DNA of 64,000 nt. Source: Echinicola jeungdonensis. GTDB lineage: Bacteria; Bacteroidota; Bacteroidia; Cytophagales; Cyclobacteriaceae. Shown one piece after another: positions 16,196 through 25,212 of this stretch. Positions within the stretch are counted from its first letter, which is position 1. Every line of letters begins with the position of its first letter. The stretch is taken from NCBI RefSeq assembly GCF_030409905.1, contig NZ_JAUFQT010000002.1:372001-436000 (forward strand), written 5' to 3'. The position numbers and the translations under genes were made by a program. Under the pieces are notes generated by a model. The model did no database searches. It had not been told where the DNA came from and was given only the letters and a program-made list of their open reading frames with translations.

Positions 16196-17482
16196 TTACC
16201 TTTTATTCATAGATACATATTCTCTTTCATTGGCACCAGTATAAACCTGTCTTGGCCTACCGATAGGTTCACCATTTTCTCTCATTTCTTTCCATTGTGC
16301 AATCCAGCCGGGTAGACGTCCAAGAGCAAACATTACTGTAAACATATCAGTTGGGATGCCCATGGCTCTGTAAATGATACCTGAGTAGAAGTCCACATTA
16401 GGATATAGTTTTCTATCCACGAAGTATTGGTCATTCAAGGCAGCTTCCTCAAGCTCCTTGGCGATTTCCAATACGGGATCATCTACACCTAGTTTACCCA
16501 AAACATCATCAGCAGCTTTTTTGATGATTTTGGCTCTTGGGTCAAAGTTTTTGTATACTCTGTGACCAAAGCCCATCAATCTAAATGGATCATTTTTATC
16601 CTTGGCTTTTTCAAGGTATTTCTTAGAATCTCCCCCGTCAGCTTTGATGGCTTCAAGCATTTCAATAACAGATTGGTTGGCTCCACCGTGAAGGGGGCCC
16701 CAAAGTGCATTGATACCTGCAGAGATAGAAGCGTAGATGCTGGCTTGGGAAGACCCTACGATTCTTACAGTGGAAGTAGAGCAGTTTTGCTCATGGTCAG
16801 CATGAAGAATTAACAATTGGTCAAGCGCTTTGCTAACGATAGGGTCAACTTCATATTTTTCAGCAGGAAGCTCAAACATCATTTTTAGAAAGTTGGAGCA
16901 ATAATCCAAGCTGTTATCAGGGTAATTTACCGGATGCCCCATTTTGTTTTTGAATGCCCAAGCAGCAAACGTAGGCATTTTAGCCATTAACCTGATGATG
17001 CTAAGGTTGTTCTCTTCCTCTGATCGGTTAGGATGCAAAGAGGTAGGGTAAAAAGCAGTCAAAGAACAGATCAAAGAAGATAAAACCCCCATTGGGTGGG
17101 CTACGGATGGGAAGCCATCTAACATCTTTTTGATGTCCTCATGCACTAGGGTATGAGTAGTGATTTCTTTAGAAAATTTTTCGTATTGTTTCTGGGTTGG
17201 CAATTCCCCATAAACAAGAAGGTAAGAAACCTCCAAAAAATTAGACTTTTCTGCCAAGTCTTCAATATTGTATCCTCTGTATCTTAATATACCTTTTTCT
17301 CCATCAAGGAAAGTGATTGCACTTTTGGTAGAACCAGTGTTTTTGAAGCCTGGATCCATAGTGATCAATCCAGATTGGCCTCTTAGTTTAGCAATATCAA
17401 TTGCCTTTTCTTTTTCAGTACCTTCTAATACGGGTAATTCAAAATCCTTACCATCGAAGGATAACTTAGCAATTTCAGACAT
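16196..17482 (-). CDS. gltA: Citrate synthase
   Basis: The 428-residue protein is a type II (GltA-like) citrate synthase. Active-site segments are LHADHEQNCSTSTVR (catalytic His), GFGHRVYKNFDPRAK (second His and citrate-binding Arg), and NVDFYSGIIYRAMG (catalytic Asp). An N-terminal beta domain of about 60 residues matches the hexameric Gram-negative form, which is usually inhibited by NADH. It condenses oxaloacetate and acetyl-CoA at the entry to the TCA cycle. It has its own terminator and is not packed with neighbours. The 307-base gap upstream must hold its promoter; I find no clear TAnnTTTG there. Confidence 0.97.
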   Translation of the reverse strand: MSEIAKLSFDGKDFELPVLEGTEKEKAIDIAKLRGQSGLITMDPGFKNTGSTKSAITFLDGEKGILRYRGYNIEDLAEKSNFLEVSYLLVYGELPTQKQYEKFSKEITTHTLVHEDIKKMLDGFPSVAHPMGVLSSLICSLTAFYPTSLHPNRSEEENNLSIIRLMAKMPTFAAWAFKNKMGHPVNYPDNSLDYCSNFLKMMFELPAEKYEVDPIVSKALDQLLILHADHEQNCSTSTVRIVGSSQASIYASISAGINALWGPLHGGANQSVIEMLEAIKADGGDSKKYLEKAKDKNDPFRLMGFGHRVYKNFDPRAKIIKKAADDVLGKLGVDDPVLEIAKELEEAALNDQYFVDRKLYPNVDFYSGIIYRAMGIPTDMFTVMFALGRLPGWIAQWKEMRENGEPIGRPRQVYTGANEREYVSMNKR

Positions 17483-17761
17483 AAGTTTTACGTTTATCTA
17501 TTGTGGTTTTGTTCAGTGTTTCAAGTTTCGCGGCCTTAAGATAGTAAAAACACGCCTTAAAAACACTAATAGCGGTGTTAAATGCAGTTTTTTTAATTGG
17601 CATTTTTTGATTTTCTGCCTAATGAAAAGCGTAGTTACGCAGGGTTTGCGCAATTAATGAATTTCCAGATAGGTTCGTTTCAAATGTTATTTCAGCAAAT
17701 TACTGATAATACAAAATAATATCTGGAAGTTAAATAATAACCTGATTTTCGAGAATCAATA

Positions 17762-17790
17762 AAAAAATAGCCCATTTCGGGCTATTTTTT
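17762..17790 (-). terminator. Terminator at the end of the suf operon
   Basis: The stem aaaaaatagccc/gggctatttttt with a short loop overlaps the stop codon of the bacilliredoxin gene (stop at 17790-17792). It has T runs in both directions. Confidence 0.9.
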
Positions 17791-18212
17791 TATGACTTGC
17801 AAAAATGCTCAAATACTTCTACTAAATGTTCTCCGATGATCTGGGCATTTCTTCCTTCGATATGGTGTCTTTCGATGAAATGTACCAGTTCTCCATCCTT
17901 AAATAATGCCATAGCTGGTGAGGATGGAGGGTAGGGAAGTGAATATTCTCTTACCTTGTTGACTGCATCGGTGTCATTGCCTGCAAAAACAGTTGCTAAT
18001 ACATTCGGGCGGGCATCTGTTTTGTCCAGGGCATATTTTACTCCTGGCCGGGCAGCACCTGCTGCACATCCACAAACTGAATTGACAACAATAAAGGTAG
18101 TTCCCTTATGTTCTTTGAGGTGATTTTCTACATCCTCTGCAGTTTTGAATTCTTGAAAACCTACTTCAGTTAATTCTGCACGCATTGGTGCTACTAATTC
18201 TTCAGGGTACAT
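17790..18212 (-). CDS. BrxA/BrxB-family bacilliredoxin at the end of the suf operon
   Basis: The 140-residue protein matches the YphP/YqiW (DUF1094) family: it has the thioredoxin-like fold and the redox motif CGCAAGAARPG, in which the Cys-Gly-Cys replaces the usual Cys-x-x-Cys. In Firmicutes these proteins remove bacillithiol from S-bacillithiolated proteins. It follows sufT by 26 bases on the same strand and shares the operon terminator, so it is probably cotranscribed with the Suf genes and may protect Fe-S assembly thiols during oxidative stress; that link is inference. Confidence 0.92.
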   Translation of the reverse strand: MYPEELVAPMRAELTEVGFQEFKTAEDVENHLKEHKGTTFIVVNSVCGCAAGAARPGVKYALDKTDARPNVLATVFAGNDTDAVNKVREYSLPYPPSSPAMALFKDGELVHFIERHHIEGRNAQIIGEHLVEVFEHFCKS

Positions 18213-18238
18213 ATATTCTATATTTTATTCGTTTGAAT

Positions 18239-18577
18239 TTATAAAAAGCCTAGCTCTAATTTGGCGGCTTCGGACATCATGTCCTGGGAGTAAGGTGGAT
18301 CAAAGGTCATTTCCACTTCTACATTATTTACCCCATTGATCTGTTGGACTCTATCCTTTACTTCTGACGGTATGGATTCTGCAGCAGGGCAATTGGGAGA
18401 GGTCAATGTCATCAAAATGTAAACATTGTTTACAGGAAATATGCTGATTTCGTAAATCAACCCCAATTCATATATATCCACCGGGATTTCAGGGTCATAT
18501 ACCAATTTAATGGCATCAACCACTTTATCTTTCAAATTGGGTACATTAACCTCTTTGTTTTTTTCTGTTTCAGCCAT
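18239..18577 (-). CDS. sufT: SufT-like MIP18/DUF59 Fe-S assembly factor
   Basis: This 112-residue protein has the DUF59 fold with the signature IYELGLIYEI and a conserved Cys in LTSPNCPAAE. SufT-like proteins help mature Fe-S proteins, likely by handing clusters from SufBCD to targets. It lies three bases after sufE and 26 bases before the bacilliredoxin, inside the suf operon, which supports the assignment over PaaD, the other common member of the family. Confidence 0.92.
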   Translation of the reverse strand: MAETEKNKEVNVPNLKDKVVDAIKLVYDPEIPVDIYELGLIYEISIFPVNNVYILMTLTSPNCPAAESIPSEVKDRVQQINGVNNVEVEMTFDPPYSQDMMSEAAKLELGFL

Positions 18578-18580
18578 AAT

Positions 18581-19012
18581 TTATACGTTTAATTTGGATT
18601 GATAGGCAAGGGCAAATAGCTTCATTTGTTTAATCATGGCTGCTAATCCATTTGACCTTTGGGAGCCAATGATATTACCCATTCCTATTTTGTCGATAAA
18701 ATATAAATCGGCATCAAGGATTTCCTGAGGCTTCCGTCCAGACAAAACCCTGATCAATAAGCTGATCAAACCTTTGGTAATATCTGTGTTGGAATCCGCA
18801 TAAAAATGTACTTTCCCATCTTCATCGGAGGTCGTCAACCATACTTTGGACTGGCAACCTTTGATAATATTTTCTTCAATCTTATCTTCTTCTGGAAACT
18901 CTCCAAGTTGATTGCCCAGTTCCATGATATAAAATATAGTGGACTCCCTATCCTCACCCAGGATGCTGAATTCATCAATTATATCGTTCTGAACTTGGTT
19001 AATATCAGTCAT
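18581..19012 (-). CDS. sufE: SufE sulfur acceptor protein
   Basis: The protein has 143 residues and the SufE signatures: GCQSKVWL with the acceptor Cys in the loop, and GMGNIIGSQRSNGLAAMIKQMK at the C-terminal end. It takes persulfide sulfur from the cysteine desulfurase SufS and passes it to SufB. Its start overlaps the end of sufS by four bases, so translation is coupled. Length is usual for the family. Confidence 0.95.
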   Translation of the reverse strand: MTDINQVQNDIIDEFSILGEDRESTIFYIMELGNQLGEFPEEDKIEENIIKGCQSKVWLTTSDEDGKVHFYADSNTDITKGLISLLIRVLSGRKPQEILDADLYFIDKIGMGNIIGSQRSNGLAAMIKQMKLFALAYQSKLNV

Positions 19013-20232
19013 TTATTCTTTATTTTGGCAATTTTGCTGACGCTTTCAATTAGCCGGTCGATTTCTTCTTTGGTGTTATAAACAGAAAAAGATGCCCTAA
19101 CAGTTCCCTCCAATTTAAATCGATGCATCAATGGCTGGGTACAATGGTGCCCGGTTCTGACTGCAATACCTGCTGCATCGAGCATCATGCCGACATCAAA
19201 GGGGTGCATGCCATTGATCAAAAAGGAAATAACACTTACCTTTTTTTCCGCCGTGCCGACAGGGATAAATCCCTTAATTGCATTTAATTTTTCGGTGGCA
19301 TACTGGAGAAGGGATTCCTCATGGGCACGGATGTTTTCCTTGCCAAGATCGTCCACAAATTCCAAAGCTTTTTGGAAAGCAATGACATCGGCAATATTTG
19401 GGGTTCCGGCCTCAAATTTAAAAGGAATTTCGTTGTAGGTCGTTTTTTCAAAAGTAACCTCTTTGATCATCTCCCCACCTCCTTGATAGGGAGGCATCGC
19501 TTCCAATAGCTCCCTTTTTCCGTAAAGAACGCCCAAGCCGGTAGGCCCATAAATTTTGTGGGCGGAAAAAGAAAGGAAATCGCAATCCAGGCTCTGCACA
19601 TCAATATCCAAATGAGCAGCAGACTGGGCAGCATCAACCAATACTTTTGCACCAATGGAATGGGCTTTTTGAATGATATCCTTTACAGGATTGATGGTGC
19701 CAAGGGCATTTGAAGCATGCACTACCGATACCATTTTGGTTTTATCAGTGAGCATGGATTCAAATTCCTCCATTAGGATTTCACCCTTGTCATTGATAGG
19801 AATGATTTTTAAGGTGGCTCCTTTTTGTTCACAGAGAATTTGCCAGGGGACAATATTGGAATGGTGTTCTAAGGTGGAAATAATGATTTCATCACCTTCA
19901 TTAATGTATTTTTTCCCAAAAGAAGAGGCCACCAAATTAATGCCTTCAGTGGTACCCTTGGTGAATATAATTTCTTCTTCTTCCCGGGAATTGATAAAGG
20001 ACTTCAAAAGCCCCCTGGTTTTTTCAAATGCTCTGGTAGCACGGTCTCCAAGGGTATGAACTCCCCTGTGAATATTGGAATTATCTTTGAGATAATAAGC
20101 AGACAATGCCTCCAACACCGCTTTTGGTTTTTGCGTTGTGGCGGCATTGTCAAAATATATAAGAGGATTTCCATTGACCTCCTGATGGAGTACTGGAAAT
20201 TCCTCTCTGATTTTATTAATGTTCAATGTCAT
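19009..20232 (-). CDS. sufS: Cysteine desulfurase SufS
   Basis: The 407-residue PLP enzyme has the class V aminotransferase pattern of SufS: YFDNAATTQKP at the N-terminus, the PLP lysine in LSFSAHKIYGPTGLGVLYG, and the active-site loop RTGHHCTQPLMHRF with the persulfide-bearing Cys. It releases sulfur from cysteine for Fe-S cluster building, giving alanine. It follows sufD by 10 bases and overlaps sufE by four bases, as in many Bacteroidota suf operons. Confidence 0.97.
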   Translation of the reverse strand: MTLNINKIREEFPVLHQEVNGNPLIYFDNAATTQKPKAVLEALSAYYLKDNSNIHRGVHTLGDRATRAFEKTRGLLKSFINSREEEEIIFTKGTTEGINLVASSFGKKYINEGDEIIISTLEHHSNIVPWQILCEQKGATLKIIPINDKGEILMEEFESMLTDKTKMVSVVHASNALGTINPVKDIIQKAHSIGAKVLVDAAQSAAHLDIDVQSLDCDFLSFSAHKIYGPTGLGVLYGKRELLEAMPPYQGGGEMIKEVTFEKTTYNEIPFKFEAGTPNIADVIAFQKALEFVDDLGKENIRAHEESLLQYATEKLNAIKGFIPVGTAEKKVSVISFLINGMHPFDVGMMLDAAGIAVRTGHHCTQPLMHRFKLEGTVRASFSVYNTKEEIDRLIESVSKIAKIKNK

Positions 20233-20242
20233 GAAAGGCTTT

Positions 20243-21535
20243 TTAGAATTTACCTAATCTTTCCTGAACCAATTGAATGCAGTATTCTTTGAGGGCTTCG
20301 TTTTTGATGTGATCTAAAATTTCTCCTGCAAATGCATATAGTAGTAATCCCTTGGCTTTATCTTTTCCGATTCCACGGGTTCGCAGGTAATACAAAGCTT
20401 CATCATCCAATTGACCGGTAGTACAACCATGGGAACACTTCACGTCATCTGCCCAGATTTCTAACTGGGGTTTGGTATGGATGATCGCATCATCTGATAA
20501 CAGGATGTTGTTGTTTTGCTGAAAAGCATTTGTTTTTTGTGCATCCTGCCTTACAAAAATTTTCCCATTAAATACCCCTTTGGACTTGTTATCCAAAATA
20601 CCTTTATATAATTCATTTGAATCGGAGTGGGGCATGGTATGATCTACATTGGTGTGGTTGTCCACATGACTATTACCATTCAATAGGTATAGTCCATACA
20701 TATTTCCTTCACAACCACTGTCCAGCAGGTTTAGGCTGAGGTTATTTCTAATCATGTCACCTTGAAGAGAAAGGACCACCGAAGAAAATGTGGAATCCCG
20801 GTGCACATCCGCTTCAAAGTTATTGACTTCAATTGCTGACTTGTTTTCGTCCTGGAATTTATAATAAGTAAGGTGGGCATTTTCACCTACATTGATTTCG
20901 GTCACTCCATTTAAGAAGTAAGGTTCCTCATCTATACTGATGATTTTTTCAATAAAACTAGCCTCAGAACCTCCCTCAGTATGAATCAACACTCTTGGGC
21001 TGATTACCTGCCCTTCATTTGCCTGGTTAAAGTAGAGGAAAAGGATGGGACGATCAACCACTTTATTTTTGGGAACATCTAAATAAATACCATCCTGAAA
21101 AAGAGATGTGTTCAAGGCGGTAAAAGCATCCTTTTCAGGTTTAGCTATTTTACCCAAAAATTGAACGGCATCTTCCGGTATTTCTGTAAGCCTGGTAATG
21201 GAATAATTTTCTTCTTTGTAATCAGAAGCCTCCTTATCCCATTGACCATTGTTAAATACCAAAACATCCGCATCCAATCCAGGTATTAAAGCCTCTTGGA
21301 TCATCTCAGAGCTAACTGAAGCTTTTTGAGGGGTCTTAAGGTTGGAAATAGCTGATTCCAACTTTTTGCTTACACCTGTAAATTTATATTCCTCAGCCTT
21401 TGGGGCGGGAAGTCCCTGACTTTGAAGTACCTCCAAAGCAGTATTTTTTATCGAAGCAAACTGATCTGGTTTAGGTAGGTTAGCGATTAACTCAATAAAC
21501 GAATCAGTGATTTTGTTTTTAGTAAGTGTAGTCAT
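20243..21535 (-). CDS. sufD: SufD subunit of the Fe-S assembly scaffold
   Basis: The 430-residue protein has the right-handed beta-helix core of SufD with KIFVRQDAQKTNAFQQN, NILLSDDAIIHTKPQLEI, and the conserved DDVKCSHGCTTGQLDDEALYYLRTRG segment, which carries the Cys and His residues kept between SufB and SufD. It pairs with SufB on the SufC ATPase dimer. It lies 37 bases after sufC and 10 bases before sufS. Confidence 0.95.
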   Translation of the reverse strand: MTTLTKNKITDSFIELIANLPKPDQFASIKNTALEVLQSQGLPAPKAEEYKFTGVSKKLESAISNLKTPQKASVSSEMIQEALIPGLDADVLVFNNGQWDKEASDYKEENYSITRLTEIPEDAVQFLGKIAKPEKDAFTALNTSLFQDGIYLDVPKNKVVDRPILFLYFNQANEGQVISPRVLIHTEGGSEASFIEKIISIDEEPYFLNGVTEINVGENAHLTYYKFQDENKSAIEVNNFEADVHRDSTFSSVVLSLQGDMIRNNLSLNLLDSGCEGNMYGLYLLNGNSHVDNHTNVDHTMPHSDSNELYKGILDNKSKGVFNGKIFVRQDAQKTNAFQQNNNILLSDDAIIHTKPQLEIWADDVKCSHGCTTGQLDDEALYYLRTRGIGKDKAKGLLLYAFAGEILDHIKNEALKEYCIQLVQERLGKF

Positions 21536-21572
21536 GAATTAAGAAATAAGCGGGTTTGACAATAGGATTAAA

Positions 21573-22334
21573 TCAGACGGTAGTGCTTCCGGCGTCTTCT
21601 TTGATCCAGTCATATCCTTTTTCTTCTAATTCTAATGCCAACTCTTTTGGTCCGGATTTTACAATTTTCCCCTTATACAATACATGGACCACATCGGGAA
21701 CTATATAGTTGAGCAATCGCTGATAGTGGGTAACCACAATGGTAGCATTGTCAGGAGTCCTAAGTTCATTAACTCCGTCTGCTACAATTTTAAGGGCGTC
21801 AATATCGAGTCCGGAATCAGTTTCATCAAGGATGGAAAGGGTAGGCTCTAGCATCGCCATTTGGAAAATTTCATTTCTTTTTTTCTCACCGCCAGAGAAA
21901 CCTTCGTTAAGAGCCCTGCTTAGTAATTTCTGGTCGATATCTACTAATTTCATTTTCTCCTTCATCAGGGTAAGGAATTTAACCGCATCCAATGGTTCCT
22001 GGCCTCGGTATTCGCGCACTTGGTTAACGGCAGTTCTCAAGAAGTTAGTAGAGCTAACACCTGGGATTTCCACCGGGTATTGAAAAGCAAGGAAAACACC
22101 TTCTCTAGCCCTGTCTTCAGGATTAAGGTCCAGTAGGTCTTTCCCCTTGAAGGTAACTTCTCCATCAGTTACTTCATATTCCTCACGTCCTGCCAAAACG
22201 GAAGCTAAGGTAGATTTACCAGAACCGTTAGGCCCCATGATGGCATGAATTTCCCCTGGTTTTACTTCCAGGTTGATACCTTTCAAAATAGGATTACCCT
22301 CAATAGATGCGTGTAAATTTTTTATGGATAACAT
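21573..22334 (-). CDS. sufC: SufC ATPase of the Fe-S assembly complex
   Basis: I choose the ATG at 22334 ([13 protein letters not shown]) over a GTG 39 bases upstream, because the ABC domain of SufC begins there; the product then has 253 residues. Motifs: Walker [10 protein letters not shown], the SufC signature [11 protein letters not shown], Walker [13 protein letters not shown], and a His switch ([12 protein letters not shown]). It powers conformational change in SufBD during cluster assembly. About 97 bases separate it from sufB. Confidence 0.96.
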   Translation of the reverse strand: MLSIKNLHASIEGNPILKGINLEVKPGEIHAIMGPNGSGKSTLASVLAGREEYEVTDGEVTFKGKDLLDLNPEDRAREGVFLAFQYPVEIPGVSSTNFLRTAVNQVREYRGQEPLDAVKFLTLMKEKMKLVDIDQKLLSRALNEGFSGGEKKRNEIFQMAMLEPTLSILDETDSGLDIDALKIVADGVNELRTPDNATIVVTHYQRLLNYIVPDVVHVLYKGKIVKSGPKELALELEEKGYDWIKEDAGSTTV

Positions 22335-22431
22335 TTTTACGATTTTTCTTTCTTTTGGAGTATAAGCATTCACGAAGTAATTGGAAGGGTTACTTCAAAA
22401 CCTATAAGAACAGTCAGGAAAGGGCAGGGGG

Positions 22432-23877
22432 TTACCCTACACTTCCTTCCAAAGTCAAGGCCAATAATTTCTGGGCCTCAACGGCAAATTCCATAGGAAG
22501 CTGATTTAGCACCTCCTTGGCATAGCCGTTTACAATCAGAGCTACTGCTTCCTCACTGTCAATTCCTCTTTGGTTACAGTAGAAAATCTGATCTTCCCCG
22601 ATTTTAGAAGTAGTGGCCTCGTGTTCTACCTGTGCTGATGGGTTTTGGATGTCAATGTAGGGGAAGGTATGTGCCCCACATTTGGCCCCCATCAATAGGG
22701 AATCACATTGTGAAAAGTTCCTGGAGTTTTCGGCACGTTTCATTACCTGAACTTGTCCACGGTAGGAGTTTTGGGAATAACCTGCCGAAATACCTTTGGA
22801 TACAATCCTTGACCGGGTGTTTTTACCGATGTGGATCATTTTGGTACCCGTATCGGCTTGTTGCCAATTATTGGTTACTGCAACGGAATAAAACTCCCCA
22901 ACTGAATTATCCCCTTTTAGGATACAGGAAGGATATTTCCATGTAATTGCAGATCCTGTTTCTACCTGGGTCCAGGATATTTTAGAATTGTCTCCTTGAC
23001 AAAGACCTCTTTTGGTAACGAAGTTGTAAATTCCACCTTTACCATTTTTATCACCTGGGAACCAGTTTTGTACGGTAGAATATTTTACCTCAGCATCTTT
23101 GGCTGCATAAATTTCAACCACAGCTGCATGCAACTGATGTTCATCCCTTTGAGGAGCTGTACAACCTTCCAGATAAGAAACATATGATTCGTCTTCAGCC
23201 ACAATCAGGGTTCTTTCAAATTGGCCGGTATTGGCTGCATTGATCCTAAAATAAGTGGAAAGCTCCATAGGACATCTCACGCCTTTTGGAATGTAGCAGA
23301 AAGAACCATCAGAGAAAACTGCAGAGTTCAGTGATGCATAGTAATTATCCGTCATGGGAACCACGGAACCCAAGTATTTTTTAACCAACTCAGGGTGATC
23401 CTGAACCGCTTCACTGAATGAGCAGAAAACGATCCCTAATTCGCTCAGGGTTTCCTTAAAAGTAGTGCCCACAGACACAGAGTCTAAAACAGCATCTACT
23501 GCAATGCCTTGCAACTTTTTCTGTTCATTTAAGCTTATACCCAATCTTTCGTAAATCTGCAATAATTCCGGATCCACTTCATCCAAGTTTTTGGGCTTGG
23601 ATTTTTGCTTAGGGGCAGAATAATATTTAAGGGCTTGAAAGTCAATTTTAGGGTATTTCACGTTGGCCCACGCAGGTTCTTTCATAGACTCCCAGATCCT
23701 GAAAGCTTTTAGTCTCCATTCCAAAAGCCATTCCGGCTCTTCTTTCTTGGCCGAAATCCAACGAACCGTCTCCTCGGTAAGACCGACAGGAGCTTCATCA
23801 GCTTCAAAATCTACTGACCAACCATGTTCATACTCTTTTGAGGTAAATTCCTCTAAAATTTGATTGTCTTTGCTCAT
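22432..23877 (-). CDS. sufB: SufB subunit of the Fe-S assembly scaffold, first gene of the operon
   Basis: The 481-residue protein matches SufB throughout: [44 protein letters not shown], and [18 protein letters not shown] followed by [22 protein letters not shown]. The last segments hold the conserved Cys and Glu that help form the nascent cluster at the SufB-SufD interface. It is the promoter-proximal gene of a seven-gene unit running to 17790. A -7 box at 23914-23921 and a dyad at 23951-23976 lie upstream. Confidence 0.97.
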   Translation of the reverse strand: MSKDNQILEEFTSKEYEHGWSVDFEADEAPVGLTEETVRWISAKKEEPEWLLEWRLKAFRIWESMKEPAWANVKYPKIDFQALKYYSAPKQKSKPKNLDEVDPELLQIYERLGISLNEQKKLQGIAVDAVLDSVSVGTTFKETLSELGIVFCSFSEAVQDHPELVKKYLGSVVPMTDNYYASLNSAVFSDGSFCYIPKGVRCPMELSTYFRINAANTGQFERTLIVAEDESYVSYLEGCTAPQRDEHQLHAAVVEIYAAKDAEVKYSTVQNWFPGDKNGKGGIYNFVTKRGLCQGDNSKISWTQVETGSAITWKYPSCILKGDNSVGEFYSVAVTNNWQQADTGTKMIHIGKNTRSRIVSKGISAGYSQNSYRGQVQVMKRAENSRNFSQCDSLLMGAKCGAHTFPYIDIQNPSAQVEHEATTSKIGEDQIFYCNQRGIDSEEAVALIVNGYAKEVLNQLPMEFAVEAQKLLALTLEGSVG

Positions 23878-23913
23878 AAATCGAGTTATTTAGACTAATT
23901 ACATTTTATAACG

Positions 23914-23921
23914 CAAAGATA
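23914..23921 (-). promoter_or_regulatory. Candidate -7 box of the suf operon
   Basis: On the minus strand this reads TATCTTTG, a perfect match to TAnnTTTG, 37-44 bases before the sufB start codon. The usual -33 TTTG is not visible; a dyad lies there instead. Confidence 0.5.
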
Positions 23922-23950
23922 TAACATTAATCTAAATTATTATGTTCAGA

Positions 23951-23976
23951 CAGAATTAAAATTCTAATTAATTCTG
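23951..23976. promoter_or_regulatory. Dyad upstream of the suf promoter
   Basis: The arms cagaatta (23951-23958) and taattctg (23969-23976) are perfect inverted repeats, 30-55 bases upstream of the -7 box. They sit where the missing -33 element would be, so an activator site is plausible. An internal smaller dyad (agaattaaaattct) is also present. No regulator is identified. Confidence 0.35.
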
Positions 23977-24115
23977 ACAAAAAGATTCAGTAATTCATTA
24001 AAAAACAAATATTTAATTGTTTTCAGGGCTGAAAGAGGGGGTGTTTGTTAGGTTAAATAAATTATAATAAATATTGGAATAATAATAAATGCGCTTTATT
24101 TAGATTTAATCTTAT

Positions 24116-24592
24116 TTATTTAGAGTCTATTCCAAACAATTGTATGGGTCTGTTGATGCTTTCTTCTAGTACAATCAACGTTTCTGTACGGTCTATTCCC
24201 TCCACTTTTTGAATTTTGTCCAGTACCTCTCTAAGGTGATTGGTATCTTTACAAATGATTTTGGCAAAGATGCTGTAATTTCCTGTAGTGTAATAGGCAT
24301 TGACCACTTCTGCTATTTCTTTCAAGCGCTCAATAACATTATCGTATAAAGAGCTTTTTTCCAAATAAATGCCCAGATAGGCTGAAATGTCATAGCCTAG
24401 CTTTGAAAAGTCAATATTGAGAGTGGCGCTCTTTACAATCCCCATTTCCTCTAACTTCCTCATTCTCACATGGACAGTTCCAGAAGAAACGTACACTTTT
24501 TTGGCAATTTCTGTGTAGGGTGTTTTGGCATCCTCATTCAGTAATGAAATGATCTTGAGGTCAATATTGTCAATATCTAAATTTTTATCCAT
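24116..24592 (-). CDS. Lrp/AsnC-family transcriptional regulator
   Basis: The 158-residue protein has an N-terminal winged helix-turn-helix (residues about 8-60, TEIAKKVYVSSGTVHVRMRK) and a C-terminal RAM ligand-binding domain with VNAYYTTGNYSIFAKIICKD and VEGIDRTETLIVLE. Proteins of this family bind amino acids and often control amino-acid metabolism and respond to feast or famine. It stands alone upstream of the suf operon on the same strand with about 240 bases between. The target genes cannot be told from the sequence. Confidence 0.94.
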   Translation of the reverse strand: MDKNLDIDNIDLKIISLLNEDAKTPYTEIAKKVYVSSGTVHVRMRKLEEMGIVKSATLNIDFSKLGYDISAYLGIYLEKSSLYDNVIERLKEIAEVVNAYYTTGNYSIFAKIICKDTNHLREVLDKIQKVEGIDRTETLIVLEESINRPIQLFGIDSK

Positions 24593-25140
24593 TATTTATT
24601 TGGTTGGTTATTGTTATTTGAATAAAGATGCAGTTAAATTATTAAATTGTCAAAAATTATTGGAACATTTTTTTTGATTTGCAAAATACCTGAAAATATA
24701 CGTACTTTGGATTTACATTACGTGTGGGATTAAATATTTGGTGTATAGTCCGAATCATTTAAATAATTTTTGGTTCGGAGCCAATAGATAATCTTTTGTA
24801 ATGGTCGAAAATGTGAAACTTTTAATCTCTAAAGTTATATTTGGGTTTATATTCTGAAAAGGGTCTTGCCATTGGCAAGACTTTTTTGTTATCATTTTAT
24901 TGATTTTTTAGACCTTTCTAAGCCTAATTGGATTCCAATCTTGATAAAAAATATTACATACCACCTTAACAAGTCTGGATTGTTTTTAGCTGGAAGGTGA
25001 AAGAATCTAAATCCCATTTTCTGGATAGAATTTAATATTTTCGATGCAGGGAATAAATGGGTTTTTATAAGTTGCCTACTCTTTGTACCCACAAGCTATA
25101 AGAAACAATATGTTCTTGGGCTTGTCCTGGGAATAAAAAC
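24593..25140. other. Gene-free stretch with a possible small RNA
   Basis: This gap lies between the Lrp gene and the uronate operon. It contains a strong hairpin (24863-24881) followed by six T on the plus strand although no plus-strand gene precedes it, a pairing segment tccgaa/ttcgga (about 24748-24777), and a 66-codon frame on the minus strand (24892-25092) that starts with GTG and resembles nothing I know. See the findings for the small RNA idea. Confidence 0.4.
24863..24887 (+). terminator. Orphan intrinsic terminator
   Basis: The arms gtcttgcc and ggcaagac around att form a perfect 8-bp stem followed by tttttt. It is strongest on the plus strand, where no protein gene lies upstream. 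On the minus strand it sits five bases after a doubtful 66-codon frame. Confidence 0.7.
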
Positions 25141-25170
25141 AAAAAGAGGAGGCCAATGGCCCCCCCTTTT
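25141..25170 (-). terminator. Terminator of the uronate operon
   Basis: The stem aaaagaggaggcc/ggccccccctttt (two mismatches, loop aat) lies about 43 bases beyond the uxaB stop and is followed on the minus strand by a T-rich tract. Confidence 0.65.
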
Positions 25171-25212
25171 CAAACCCAAACTATTATGAAAAAAATAAAC
25201 TGTTATTACTTT

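Noticed and set aside
24892..25092. 66-codon frame on the minus strand with GTG start
   Set aside because: It has no recognisable motif, a GTG start just after an in-frame stop, and lies in an AT-rich gap. It could be a gene remnant, but nothing beyond the open frame supports it.
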